Assembly: GCA_947253195.1 (NCBI GenBank)
Contig: CAMXXM010000010.1
Span: 1-14,308, forward strand
Length of the DNA: 14,308 nucleotides
Origin: an uncultured Porphyromonas sp.
GTDB taxonomy: Bacteria; Bacteroidota; Bacteroidia; Bacteroidales; Porphyromonadaceae
Direction: 5' to 3'
Shown: positions 1-6,701 of the stretch, one piece after another
Layout: each line of letters opens with the position of its first letter
Numbering within the stretch: position 1 is the first letter of the stretch
Notes under the pieces: generated by a model
What the model was told of the DNA's origin: nothing
The model's database searches: none
What the model saw: only the letters and a program-made list of their open reading frames with translations
Translations under genes and position numbers: made by a program

Positions 1-885
1 CTTCAGCACCGCCCCGTCAGTTGCCACCTCCAGCTCGTGCCGGTGGAGATCCCAGTAGTCGAGATACTTGTCTACCTCCTCCACAGAGTGGCAGAGGGCG
101 CTGTGCGTGCTGACGGGGAGCCCCATCTCCCGCATCCGCTCCAGCCGATCGGAGTGACGCTCCGGCAACCAGTCCTCATCATCGCTGAGGAGGTAGTAAA
201 AGCGCGCAGTCGGGCGTCGGTGACTCACCACGGCGGCGATATTCTCCCTCGTCTTGATCGTACCTGAGACAGCGTTGCGAGGGTTGGCAAAGGGAGCCTC
301 GCCCGCCTCCTCGCGAGCCGCATTCAGTCTCTGAAACTCACGCCAGGGCAGCAGGATCTCTCCCCGAACCTCCACTCGGTCCGGGAGATTATCGCCCTTG
401 AGCCGGAGCGGGATCGCCCGGATCGCCCTGATTGCCCGCGTCACATCCTCGCCATACTGCCCGTCCCCTCGGGTGAGAGCTTGGTGTAGTAGTCCCGCCT
501 CGTAGATCACGGAGATGGAGACACCGTCAAACTTTAGCTCCGCTACCAGCTCCGGTGCCTCGCCAACAGCCTCAGTGAGCCTGCGGTAGAAGTCCTCCAC
601 CTCGCCTATGCTGTAGGTATTGGCAAGCGAGAGCATCGGCACTCTGTGGGCAACGGCAGTGCCTGTGGCGACCCCGCCGATGAATTCGCTCCCCACCCGC
701 TGCGTAGGCGAGTAGGGGGTGATCAGCTCCGGGTAGGATCTCTCAAGAGACTCCAGCTCCTTCATCAGGAGATCAAAGTCCCTATCGCTGATGGTGGGGT
801 CCGATAGGACGTAGTACCGATACTCGTGCTCCTCCAGCTCGTGTCTCAGCTGCTCTACCCGTCGGCGGGCTTCGTCGAGGGTCAT
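1..885 (-). CDS. ligA: NAD+-dependent DNA ligase LigA, N-terminal part (truncated by window edge)
   Basis: LigA seals nicks during replication and repair using NAD+. The reading frame is open for 295 codons from ATG (885-883) to the left edge, against a usual length near 670 residues. So only the Ia domain and most of the nucleotidyltransferase domain are present. Seen motifs: the NMN-binding Ia region (HEYRYYVLSDPTISDRDFD, residues 19-37), the adenylated lysine in KFDG (K118), RGDGQYGEDVT (139-149), RGEIL (174-178), NPRNAVSGT (201-209) and TDGAVLK (289-295), whose last lysine is the final visible codon. The OB fold, zinc finger, HhH and BRCT parts would lie off the edge. The start overlaps the stop of the upstream SIMPL gene by one base (TAATG), which suggests translational coupling. 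Identification is firm; truncation is an effect of the window, not a broken gene. Confidence 0.97.
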   Translation of the reverse strand, partial: MTLDEARRRVEQLRHELEEHEYRYYVLSDPTISDRDFDLLMKELESLERSYPELITPYSPTQRVGSEFIGGVATGTAVAHRVPMLSLANTYSIGEVEDFYRRLTEAVGEAPELVAELKFDGVSISVIYEAGLLHQALTRGDGQYGEDVTRAIRAIRAIPLRLKGDNLPDRVEVRGEILLPWREFQRLNAAREEAGEAPFANPRNAVSGTIKTRENIAAVVSHRRPTARFYYLLSDDEDWLPERHSDRLERMREMGLPVSTHSALCHSVEEVDKYLDYWDLHRHELEVATDGAVLK

Positions 886-1625
886 TACTTCAGGAGGAAA
901 GTCGAGGAGACGGTGATACTTGCGGTCTTATCTATGTCTGAGGTGTTGAGCGTTCCTCCCCAAGAGTAGCTCTCATTGGCGTAGCGTCCCAGGATCTGGA
1001 AGACGCCCATCTGAGACTTCTGCAGAGCACCGAGGCTGCCGTGGCTCGCCTTGGCGATCGATGCGGCGCGATCGCGTGCATCGGCGGCTGCGGCATCAAG
1101 CATCTCCAGCTTGAGGTCCGCCATCTTGGTGTAGTAGTAGCTGGGGTAGCCCACATTGACGGTGACGTCAAGATTGATGAGCTCGCCTACTGCCTTAGCA
1201 GTCTTGTCGATCTTGTCCACGTCCTCTGTGGTGAGCACGATCGACTGGCTCACATCGTAGCCGTCGTGCTCCTCTACATAGCGATCCTGATTCTTATTGT
1301 AGTAGCCATTGATGCGCTCGTTGTAGGAGACGCCGAGCATCTCCATCTCCTCGTCGGTAAATCCGTGCGAGTGGAGGAAGCCTACAACTACACCCCGCTG
1401 TCGCTCCACCTCGTCAAATCCAAGCTTGGGAGACGAGCTGTGGTCGGTGATCGTGAGTGTCCAGGTGGCGAGATTGCTGCGGAAGGATCGCTCTGCGCTT
1501 CCCTTCACAGTGATGGTACGAGGTCCGTCATTGCGGTGACGGAGGGCCGATGCCCCGATCCAGACTGAGAGTACGACAGTGACAGCGATGATCAGGGTGC
1601 CGAGTATATTTCTTTTGCTATTCAT
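885..1625 (-). CDS. SIMPL-domain (DUF541) protein, membrane-anchored
   Basis: A 246-residue protein with an N-terminal hydrophobic segment (about residues 7-28, likely signal anchor or uncleaved signal) followed by a SIMPL/DUF541 domain beginning at TITVKGSAERSF. The family (BP26/OMP28-like) is periplasmic or envelope-located; its molecular role is poorly defined and I do not assign one. I chose the ATG at 1625. The frame stays open up to 1697, but that extension would add 24 residues (CLFFVVLYALRKAMHRHH...) ahead of a good signal-type start, and would run into the promoter box at 1674-1681. The gene shares one base with ligA downstream, so the two are probably one transcript. Nothing in the sequence links SIMPL function to DNA ligation; the pairing may only reflect gene order. 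Confidence 0.88.
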   Translation of the reverse strand: MNSKRNILGTLIIAVTVVLSVWIGASALRHRNDGPRTITVKGSAERSFRSNLATWTLTITDHSSSPKLGFDEVERQRGVVVGFLHSHGFTDEEMEMLGVSYNERINGYYNKNQDRYVEEHDGYDVSQSIVLTTEDVDKIDKTAKAVGELINLDVTVNVGYPSYYYTKMADLKLEMLDAAAADARDRAASIAKASHGSLGALQKSQMGVFQILGRYANESYSWGGTLNTSDIDKTASITVSSTFLLK

Positions 1626-1673
1626 GGTTGAAGTGGTTGAATGGTGTCGATGCATTGCTTTTCGCAGTGCATA

Positions 1674-1681
1674 CAAAACTA
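1674..1681 (-). promoter_or_regulatory. Bacteroidota -7 promoter box for the SIMPL-ligA unit
   Basis: The minus strand reads TAGTTTTG, a full match to the Bacteroidota -7 consensus TAnnTTTG. It lies 48 bases upstream of the chosen ATG at 1625 and directly after the U-tract of the preceding terminator. I find no TTTG -33 element at the usual spacing. Transcription would start near 1667. Confidence 0.6.
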
Positions 1682-1682
1682 C

Positions 1683-1712
1683 AAAAAAAAGGCACACCTT
1701 AGTGTCCTTTTT
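1683..1712 (-). terminator. Intrinsic terminator downstream of the YihY-like gene
   Basis: On the minus strand the sequence forms AAAAAGG-ACAC, a TAAG loop, then GTGT-G-CCTTTTTTTT. This is an 11-bp stem with a single bulged G, followed by a run of eight T (1690-1683). The A-tract/T-tract symmetry means it could also act on plus-strand transcription. It separates the YihY-like unit from the SIMPL promoter, which begins one base beyond the T-run. Confidence 0.75.
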
Positions 1713-1718
1713 CGAGTT

Positions 1719-1746
1719 CCCTTAAGGGTAGAGAAATTAGATTTCT
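1719..1746. repeat. Two short dyads upstream of the SIMPL promoter
   Basis: A perfect 10-bp palindrome, CCCTTAAGGG (1719-1728), is followed four bases later by an inverted repeat AGAAAT-TAG-ATTTCT (1732-1746). They sit roughly 40-70 bases upstream of the -7 box at 1674-1681. They could be operator sites or merely 3'-end structure of the preceding transcript. No regulator is identifiable in the window. Confidence 0.35.
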
Positions 1747-1785
1747 GCGGAAGATAGTCGTGTGCAGTGAATTAGGAGTAGTAGA

Positions 1786-1858
1786 CAGGAAACCTAAGTT
1801 GCTCGCCTCACAGCCGTCCCGGCGTATGGGCTATGGCTCCGGGCTATCGGTTTCCCTG
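1786..1858. other. Structured intergenic element (nested inverted repeat)
   Basis: The 187-base gap between the YihY-like and SIMPL genes holds an imperfect inverted repeat. Its outer arms are CAGGAAACC (1786-1794) and GGTTTCCCTG (1849-1858), with one unpaired base. Inside them CCCGG and CCGGG can pair, and GGGCTAT occurs twice in direct orientation. As minus-strand RNA this would be a branched hairpin in the 3' untranslated region ahead of the terminator at 1683-1712. No T-run follows it, so it is not itself a standard terminator. I do not recognise it as a known RNA family. Confidence 0.45.
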
Positions 1859-1884
1859 CTGCACGAGAGAGGTATAGAGATGTC

Positions 1885-3324
1885 TCAGAGGGTGATCACC
1901 GGCTGATCCATCTTGTCCGGATCCTCGGAGAAGCGTGCGTCCCGAACGATGAGCCACTCCTTGGCGTAGGTGTTGTAGAGGTCGATCCGGAAATTCTCCG
2001 CTCCGAGCCGATCCATAGCGGTGGTCACCTTGCGTACAGTGATCGTGCTGACATCGAGTGCCGGGAGGTAGGTGGGGCGGGAGGTCTGCTTGGGATTTGG
2101 CTGACGGATCAGCAGGCGACAGAGCACCAGCTTGTCGAGCGTGTCATTGACGACGATGATCGGCAGGTGGCACTCCTTCGCCAGCTCCTCACCATCGTAC
2201 ACCTCGCCCTCGTGCTTGAAGGCGAGGCAGATTTTCTTCATCAGTACCACTGCGATGAAGTCTCTGAATCGCCTCGAGATGTGCTCGCTCTCTGAGCGGA
2301 AGTAGTAGTACTCCACATTCTGTATCGAGTAGGCGAGCTGTGCACCGAAGAGCGCTATCACCCACGACATTTGGACGAAGAGGAGGAGCAACGGAACGGC
2401 AGCAAAGCTTCCGTAGATCGCGTTGTACTTACTCACCCACAGCTGGCCGGTAATATAGATCATCTGGAAGAGCTGGAAGACCACACCCGACAGCGTCCCC
2501 GCCATCAGTGCAGGACCTGTGCGAACACGAGTATTGGGCATAAACTTATACAGCGCCGTGAAGATCAGGATCCAGATCAGATAGAGACCAAAGCCGCTGA
2601 GGAAGGAGAAGAGTGGCGATAGTGAGAGCTCTCCAAAGAGCTTGAAGCTCGAGAATGAGCGGATGAAGACGTTGAGTCCGCTCGTCAGTGTGATGAGGAA
2701 GGGGAGGATCAGGAAGTAGGCGAGAGACCAGAGGATCCGTCGGCTGTAGGGGCGAGGCTCCTTGATATGCCACACCTCATTCATCACATCCTCGATATTG
2801 AGCATCAGTCGGACCACAGTGTAGAGCAAAGTACCCACTCCGATGATGATGAAAGTGTTGCTGTGGACCACATTCATATAGCTCTCAACGAAGTCAAAGG
2901 CCTGAGTCAGCTCCGTGTAGTGTCCCGGGAAGTAGTCGTAGAGCTGTCTCTGGACGGAGCTCTGCATCCCGAAGCCTGCTGCGATACTGAGGACCACCGC
3001 CAGCATGGGGATCAGGGCAAGGAGGGTGGTGTATGTGAGGGCAGAGGCCTTTCGACCCAAGTTGCCATCCGTATACTCGCGGATCGTGATGACGATCACC
3101 TGGAGTACTCGGACCATCCACCGCTGACTACCGCGCAGGTCATCCTCACGGAGACGCCATATCTCATTTGAGAAGAAGCGCTTCGCCTTCTTCCCACGGC
3201 GTGTCACGCGTGAGAAGAAGCCCTTCCGCTGCTCCTTCTCTCGTCTCGACCGGATAGTCTGTAGTCGCTCCTCATAGCTGGGGAGGTCGTTACTCTGATG
3301 GCTGTCCCTCTGCTCGGTAGGCAT
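1885..3324 (-). CDS. YihY/BrkB-family membrane protein with C-terminal winged-helix-like region
   Basis: A 479-residue inner-membrane protein. After a basic cytoplasmic N-terminus (about 1-70) there are six likely membrane helices (about 95-116, 157-175, 197-218, 240-260, 272-294, 306-330). The family hallmark ALTYTTLLALIPMLA lies in the first, and YNAIYGSFAAVPLLLLF precedes the last. Residues about 350-479 are soluble and look like a DprA/wHTH-type appendage common in Bacteroidota members. The family was once called ribonuclease BN, but that activity belongs to a different protein (ElaC/Rbn). The transport or envelope role is unresolved. The start is the ATG at 3324: the open frame extends to 3567, but the extra 81 codons lie inside rnpB and carry no family sequence. 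No TAnnTTTG box is seen between rnpB and this start, so read-through from the rnpB promoter or an atypical promoter is possible. Confidence 0.9.
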   Translation of the reverse strand: MPTEQRDSHQSNDLPSYEERLQTIRSRREKEQRKGFFSRVTRRGKKAKRFFSNEIWRLREDDLRGSQRWMVRVLQVIVITIREYTDGNLGRKASALTYTTLLALIPMLAVVLSIAAGFGMQSSVQRQLYDYFPGHYTELTQAFDFVESYMNVVHSNTFIIIGVGTLLYTVVRLMLNIEDVMNEVWHIKEPRPYSRRILWSLAYFLILPFLITLTSGLNVFIRSFSSFKLFGELSLSPLFSFLSGFGLYLIWILIFTALYKFMPNTRVRTGPALMAGTLSGVVFQLFQMIYITGQLWVSKYNAIYGSFAAVPLLLLFVQMSWVIALFGAQLAYSIQNVEYYYFRSESEHISRRFRDFIAVVLMKKICLAFKHEGEVYDGEELAKECHLPIIVVNDTLDKLVLCRLLIRQPNPKQTSRPTYLPALDVSTITVRKVTTAMDRLGAENFRIDLYNTYAKEWLIVRDARFSEDPDKMDQPVITL

Positions 3325-3360
3325 ATCTCTCGTGTGAGGTCGGTGATGGTATGGTGATAA

Positions 3361-3375
3361 TAAAAAGAGTGATCC
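3361..3375 (-). terminator. Probable rnpB terminator formed by the 3' P1 strand and U-run
   Basis: On the minus strand the 3' strand of the P1 helix (GGATCACTC, 3375-3367) runs straight into TTTTTA (3366-3361). This P1 strand pairs with GAGTGATCC at 3758-3750, so the closing helix of the RNA may serve as the termination stem. No separate hairpin precedes the U-run. Confidence 0.45.
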
Positions 3376-3759
3376 CCCTCCCTCAGGAGTGAGTGGTAAG
3401 CCGGGTTCTGTCGTCTTGGTGCTCTCACCAAGCGTCCCTGTCATTAATCTCGGGTGGCGGTTGCCCGACACCTCTATCGATCTACCCCCCGGCATCGGAC
3501 GAGCAGCCCTCAGTCGCCGGTATACATGATTTTTCCCCTCACGTCTGCGTACGGCAGCCCTCGTCACCGATGGCTCGGTGAGCTCTTACCTCACCTTTTC
3601 ACCCTTACCTGCAAGCAGGCGGTCATTCTCTGTTACGCATCGAGCGCCTCACGACGCCTTCCCGTTAGGAAGCGTGATGCTCTGTGTGGCCCGGACTTTC
3701 CTCCCGAGACCTAAGTCTCGAGCGACAGGGTCACTCACTCATAGGGAGAGGATCACTCT
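3362..3759 (-). ncRNA. rnpB: RNase P RNA (M1-type catalytic subunit)
   Basis: This is the catalytic RNA that removes 5' leaders from pre-tRNAs. The minus strand carries the family's invariant blocks in order: GAGGAAAGTCCGGGC (3703-3689), CAGAGAATGACCGCC, GGGTGAAAAGGTGAGGTAAG followed by AGCTCACC, AGATTAATGACAG, and ACAGAACCCGGCTTA (3411-3397). The ends pair as P1: GAGTGATCC (3758-3750) with GGATCACTC (3375-3367), TCCCT with AGGGA, and AGTGAGTG (3739-3732) with CACTCACT (3395-3388). The length, about 390-398 bases, and the presence of the distal hairpin before the 3' conserved block fit the ancestral type A fold. The 5' end is set from P1 and from the promoter box at 3766-3773; the 3' end from the U-run. 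Exact ends could shift by a few bases. Confidence 0.97.
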
Positions 3760-3765
3760 ATACCG

Positions 3766-3773
3766 CAAAGGTA
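3766..3773 (-). promoter_or_regulatory. Bacteroidota -7 promoter box for rnpB
   Basis: The minus strand reads TACCTTTG, matching TAnnTTTG. Its last base lies 7 bases before the predicted 5' end of RNase P RNA (about 3759), the spacing expected for transcription starting at the mature 5' end. This independent agreement with the P1 boundary makes the call strong. A -33 TTTG is not evident. Confidence 0.75.
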
Positions 3774-3785
3774 CGATTTTACCTC

Positions 3786-3806
3786 TTCACTGCTCATCTC
3801 AGTGAA
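3786..3806. repeat. Short hairpin upstream of rnpB promoter
   Basis: A perfect inverted repeat, TTCACTG (3786-3792) and CAGTGAA (3800-3806), with a 7-base loop. It is the third hairpin downstream of the MFS gene and lies 13-33 bases upstream of the rnpB -7 box, so it could be 3'-end structure of one transcript or an operator for the next. Confidence 0.35.
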
Positions 3807-3807
3807 A

Positions 3808-3863
3808 AGCCCTTGATCACAACGATCAAGAGGGTGTGCCGATGTCTCGGCACACCCTCTTGA
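3808..3863 (-). terminator. Overlapping hairpins terminating the MFS transporter gene
   Basis: A perfect 17-bp stem (3826-3842 with 3847-3863, loop TGTC) begins 22 bases after the MFS stop codon. A second stem, CTTGATC (3812-3818) with GATCAAG (3824-3830), shares 3826-3830 with the first, so both cannot form fully at once. On the minus strand the second stem is followed by GGCTTTTC, giving a short U-tract. The large stem alone has no T-run on either side. Together they are a likely terminator and transcript-end stabiliser between this gene and rnpB. Confidence 0.7.
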
Positions 3864-3884
3864 GCCTAACTATGTATAGGGGGA

Positions 3885-5348
3885 TTAGTTGTCCTTCTGG
3901 ATATTGGGCAGCTCGAGACCGAGATTCTTCTTCCGGTCGTAGACCTTGAGGTAAAGGCTTAGGAGGAGCGCCAGCACTCCGAAGGATGTGAAGATCAGCA
4001 TTGCGGGGGTGTAATTGAGAGCCTGCCCTGCCACGGCACCGGGATTGGTCTCGTCGAGGACGCGACCGATGATCATCGGGACAGACATCAGTCCGATATT
4101 CTGGATGAAGAAGGTGGCTGAGTATGCGGAGCCGAGAACCTTGGCGTCGATCACCTTAGGCATGCTGGGCCAGAGGGCGGCAGGCACGAGTGAGAAGGAG
4201 ATCCCGAGGAGCACAATGGCGCCGATGGCGATCCCGAAGGAGAGCTTATCCGTCGTGAAAGGATAGAGTGCAAAGGTTCCGTGACAGATAATCATAAGGA
4301 TCGAACCCAGGATCAGCATCGTGGCACCCTTGCCCTTCTTGTCGAGATAGAGTCCGAGGAAGGGCGTGACGAACATCGCTCCTATGGGGAGGAGGCTGAA
4401 GATACTTGATGCTGTCTCTGTGCTCAGCCCGAGATTACTCTCGAGCATGTTGGTCGCATACTTCTGGAAGGGGAAGATGGCGGAGTAGTAGAGGACGCAG
4501 AGCAGTGCTACGATCCAGAAGGTCTTGAGACCAAAGACCTTGCCCAGATCCTTAAACTTAAAGGGCTCCTCGTCCTCGACGATATGGACGCTCTCCTGCT
4601 TATCCAGCTTACGATCCAGTATACCATATACGAGGTAGAGGAAGAGCCCGATCACCAGTAGGATGAAGACAAAGAGCACCGGCGCCTGTACTGCCTCGAC
4701 ACCCTGAGCGGCGGTCATGTCGGGTCCAAACTTCTCTACCATCGCATTGTAGATACGAGGTGACGACTGGAAGACAGCAAAGACACCCAGTCGGGCTACC
4801 GCCATTTCGACGCCCATCGCCATTGCCATCTCCTTCCCCTGGAACCACTTGACGATGGCTCTAGAGACGGTCACGCCGCCCATCTCGGTACCCATGCCGA
4901 AGAGGGCAAAGCCGGCACAGGCGAGTGCTGCGGATGGGGGAAAGTCAGCGGGGACAATGCTTGATACGAAATCGTAAAGGAAGCCGCCGTCATGGAAGGT
5001 GTTACTCAGCGCATAGACCTTGATACCCGCTCCGAGTACCATCAGCGATCCGGAGAGGATGGCGGTGAAGCGCACGCCCATCTTGTCGAGGATGATACCG
5101 GCAAAGATCAGGAAAAGGCAGAAGACGTTGATGAAAAACTCGCTCCCCGCATAGATGCCGAAGACAGACGAACTCCAGCCGAGATTTTGGTCCAGCTGAG
5201 TCTTTAGGGGTGAAAGCACATCGACGAACATATACGCGAAGAGCATCGTCAGTGAGATCATAATCAGGACGCCCCACCGGACGTACCACTTGTCTCGGAG
5301 GGTCTCTCCGTGCGGCATCGTTGATTGTGCCGTCTCTACTGTACTCAT
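3885..5348 (-). CDS. Major facilitator superfamily transporter (12 TM)
   Basis: A 487-residue integral inner-membrane transporter. Two six-helix halves are visible, joined by a charged loop (about 245-272). The MFS motif A is seen in both: GIILDKMGVRFT (about 84-95) in the loop between helices 2 and 3, and GLYLDKKGKGAT (about 332-343) in the second half. RAIVKWFQGKEMAMAMG (about 163-179) and FPFQKYATNML (292-302) recall a broad bacterial group related to NarK-like and MFSD1-like carriers. The substrate cannot be named from sequence; a peptide or organic anion is a guess. The ATG at 5348 starts a hydrophilic N-terminus followed by helix 1, and an in-frame longer start is not needed. The gene stands alone, with a promoter box at 5408-5415, direct repeats upstream and a terminator downstream, so it is probably controlled separately from its neighbours. 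Confidence 0.92.
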   Translation of the reverse strand: MSTVETAQSTMPHGETLRDKWYVRWGVLIMISLTMLFAYMFVDVLSPLKTQLDQNLGWSSSVFGIYAGSEFFINVFCLFLIFAGIILDKMGVRFTAILSGSLMVLGAGIKVYALSNTFHDGGFLYDFVSSIVPADFPPSAALACAGFALFGMGTEMGGVTVSRAIVKWFQGKEMAMAMGVEMAVARLGVFAVFQSSPRIYNAMVEKFGPDMTAAQGVEAVQAPVLFVFILLVIGLFLYLVYGILDRKLDKQESVHIVEDEEPFKFKDLGKVFGLKTFWIVALLCVLYYSAIFPFQKYATNMLESNLGLSTETASSIFSLLPIGAMFVTPFLGLYLDKKGKGATMLILGSILMIICHGTFALYPFTTDKLSFGIAIGAIVLLGISFSLVPAALWPSMPKVIDAKVLGSAYSATFFIQNIGLMSVPMIIGRVLDETNPGAVAGQALNYTPAMLIFTSFGVLALLLSLYLKVYDRKKNLGLELPNIQKDN

Positions 5349-5407
5349 TAGAGATTTTGATTATTGGTTGTGATAATAGTATCCTATCCCCCTCCTTCCC
5401 GTCTTGG

Positions 5408-5415
5408 CAAATGTA
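5408..5415 (-). promoter_or_regulatory. Bacteroidota -7 promoter box for the MFS gene
   Basis: The minus strand reads TACATTTG, a full match to TAnnTTTG, 59 bases upstream of the ATG at 5348. The place where a -33 element would be expected is occupied by the TTCTCCGCCTT direct repeats (5430-5454) rather than TTTG. This may mean the promoter depends on an activator or is repressor-blocked. Confidence 0.6.
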
Positions 5416-5429
5416 AGGAAAAAGATTTC

Positions 5430-5454
5430 TTCTCCGCCTTATATTCTCCGCCTT
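5430..5454. repeat. 11-bp direct repeat upstream of the MFS promoter
   Basis: TTCTCCGCCTT occurs at 5430-5440 and again at 5444-5454, a period of 14 bases. It lies 14-39 bases upstream of the -7 box. Position and exactness suggest a tandem binding site for a regulator, but no protein or known consensus is matched. Confidence 0.5.
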
Positions 5455-5475
5455 TTTCGGAAAAAAAGCACCTAT

Positions 5476-6687
5476 TTATCCCTCTCGCTCTCTTCGACTG
5501 AAGAGTCGGAAGGCAATCCGGCTACTGATCCAGCCCACCAAGAGGATGATCGCACTCACCATAAGGAGGTCGCTCACTCGCAACTCCACCGGGTAGGCAT
5601 CGATGAGCAGTAGGCTGGCATCTCCCCCCAGCTTGAGCCACCCCCAAGTCGCTTGACCAAGGACCAGAAAGATCCCTGTCACCAGTCCGATGACGAGACC
5701 GCTTAGGGTCAGTAGGTAGCTCTCTATATGCAGGATGCTGTCGATGGTACTCGGTGTTGCCCCAAGGGAGAGGAGCACCTGTGTGTCGTCACGCTTCTCC
5801 ACAATCAGCAGTCCAAGAGTGGAGATGACACTGAATAGGCAGAGGATGAGGACGAAGACGAGCAGGAGGAAGGTGATCCACTTCTCAATCTCCAGTACGC
5901 GGTAGGCCTGGGGATTCTGCTCATAAATGTCCAGGACCCTGTACCCCGGGCCGAGTGCCGAGGTAAGCTCACGATCATCTGAATGATCTGTGGCGAGGTA
6001 GGTGACTACGTCGTTGTCGTACATAAGCAACTCCCTCAGCAGTGCGATCGGCACGTAAACTGCTTGCTCGTCTGCCTCCTCATCGTCGACCTGGAAGACC
6101 CCGCCCACATAGAGATCCCGCGTGAAAAAGCTCCTCTGAGGGAGGATGGTCGACATCCGACCAAGCCGCTTCGGCAGCACGATGGTCAGGGGTGACCGGT
6201 AGCCCACACCGGCACCCAGCCGTGCAGCCACACCGATGCCAAGTACCGCAGAGGGGTAGTCCTCATCTCCTGTGTCAAAGTCTCCTCCCACCAAGTGGTC
6301 GGCAATCGGAACCACCTGCTGATAGGTGCTGTCAATACCGATAAGGGTCACCGGCATCGCATTGTCCCCGCACTTGGCAAGTGCCTGTGTCGTCAGGACC
6401 GGTGCTGCTGTTACTCCGGGAGGCAATGTAACTGCAGAGGCAGAGTAGTCTTGCCCAGTATCGCTACGGATCTCAGTGGTGGGGCAGAGGGTGGCGAATT
6501 GATCCGTCGTGAAGCGCTCAAATCCATTGAAGACCGAGAGTGCCACCACCATTACCATCGTTACGATGGCAATAGCCGTCACAGCGACGATGGCAATCAC
6601 ATGGATCGCTTGCGTACTCTTGCGTGAGAAGAAGTACCTCCACGCTATGAAGAGTGCCGTGCTGAGACTTCTAGATCCGGATCCCAT
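5476..6687 (-). CDS. FtsX/LolC-E-like ABC transporter permease
   Basis: A 403-residue permease with the MacB/LolC topology: helix 1 at about 28-53, a large periplasmic region (about 54-269), then three helices at about 270-296, 324-345 and 372-390. The N-terminal block FIAWRYFFSRKSTQAIHVIA and VALSVFNGFERF, and the loop EKRDDTQVLLSLGATPSTI, are hallmarks of the lipoprotein-releasing/FtsX permease group. In that family the permease works with a LolD-like ATPase to extract lipoproteins or act mechanically on periplasmic partners. No ATPase is encoded in the window, so the partner is elsewhere. I chose the ATG at 6687, 14 bases after the rbfA stop; an upstream in-frame start at 6729 would overlap rbfA and add an unconserved basic tail. 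It is the last gene of the operon. Confidence 0.88.
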   Translation of the reverse strand: MGSGSRSLSTALFIAWRYFFSRKSTQAIHVIAIVAVTAIAIVTMVMVVALSVFNGFERFTTDQFATLCPTTEIRSDTGQDYSASAVTLPPGVTAAPVLTTQALAKCGDNAMPVTLIGIDSTYQQVVPIADHLVGGDFDTGDEDYPSAVLGIGVAARLGAGVGYRSPLTIVLPKRLGRMSTILPQRSFFTRDLYVGGVFQVDDEEADEQAVYVPIALLRELLMYDNDVVTYLATDHSDDRELTSALGPGYRVLDIYEQNPQAYRVLEIEKWITFLLLVFVLILCLFSVISTLGLLIVEKRDDTQVLLSLGATPSTIDSILHIESYLLTLSGLVIGLVTGIFLVLGQATWGWLKLGGDASLLLIDAYPVELRVSDLLMVSAIILLVGWISSRIAFRLFSRREREG

Positions 6688-6701
6688 AAGGCGCCTTTCC
6701 C

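Noticed and set aside
1041..1568. 175-codon plus-strand open frame
   Set aside because: Antisense shadow of the SIMPL-domain gene; the product has no family features and no upstream promoter box.
1786..1858. Cobalamin-type riboswitch
   Set aside because: The stretch has some GC-rich blocks reminiscent of one, but the conserved core and B12-box do not line up, it lies at the 3' side of a gene ahead of a terminator, and the next genes are not B12-related.
2371..3171. Plus-strand open frames of 83 and 134 codons
   Set aside because: Antisense to the YihY-like gene; His/Asp/Glu-rich low-information translations with no motif.
3325..3567. N-terminal extension of the YihY-like protein
   Set aside because: The frame is open, but the extra codons are the 3' part of RNase P RNA and its U-run. 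The ATG at 3324 gives a normal family start.
3393..3805. Three plus-strand open frames of 62 to 86 codons
   Set aside because: They overlap rnpB, whose conserved RNA blocks fully explain the sequence; structured RNA often leaves spurious frames.
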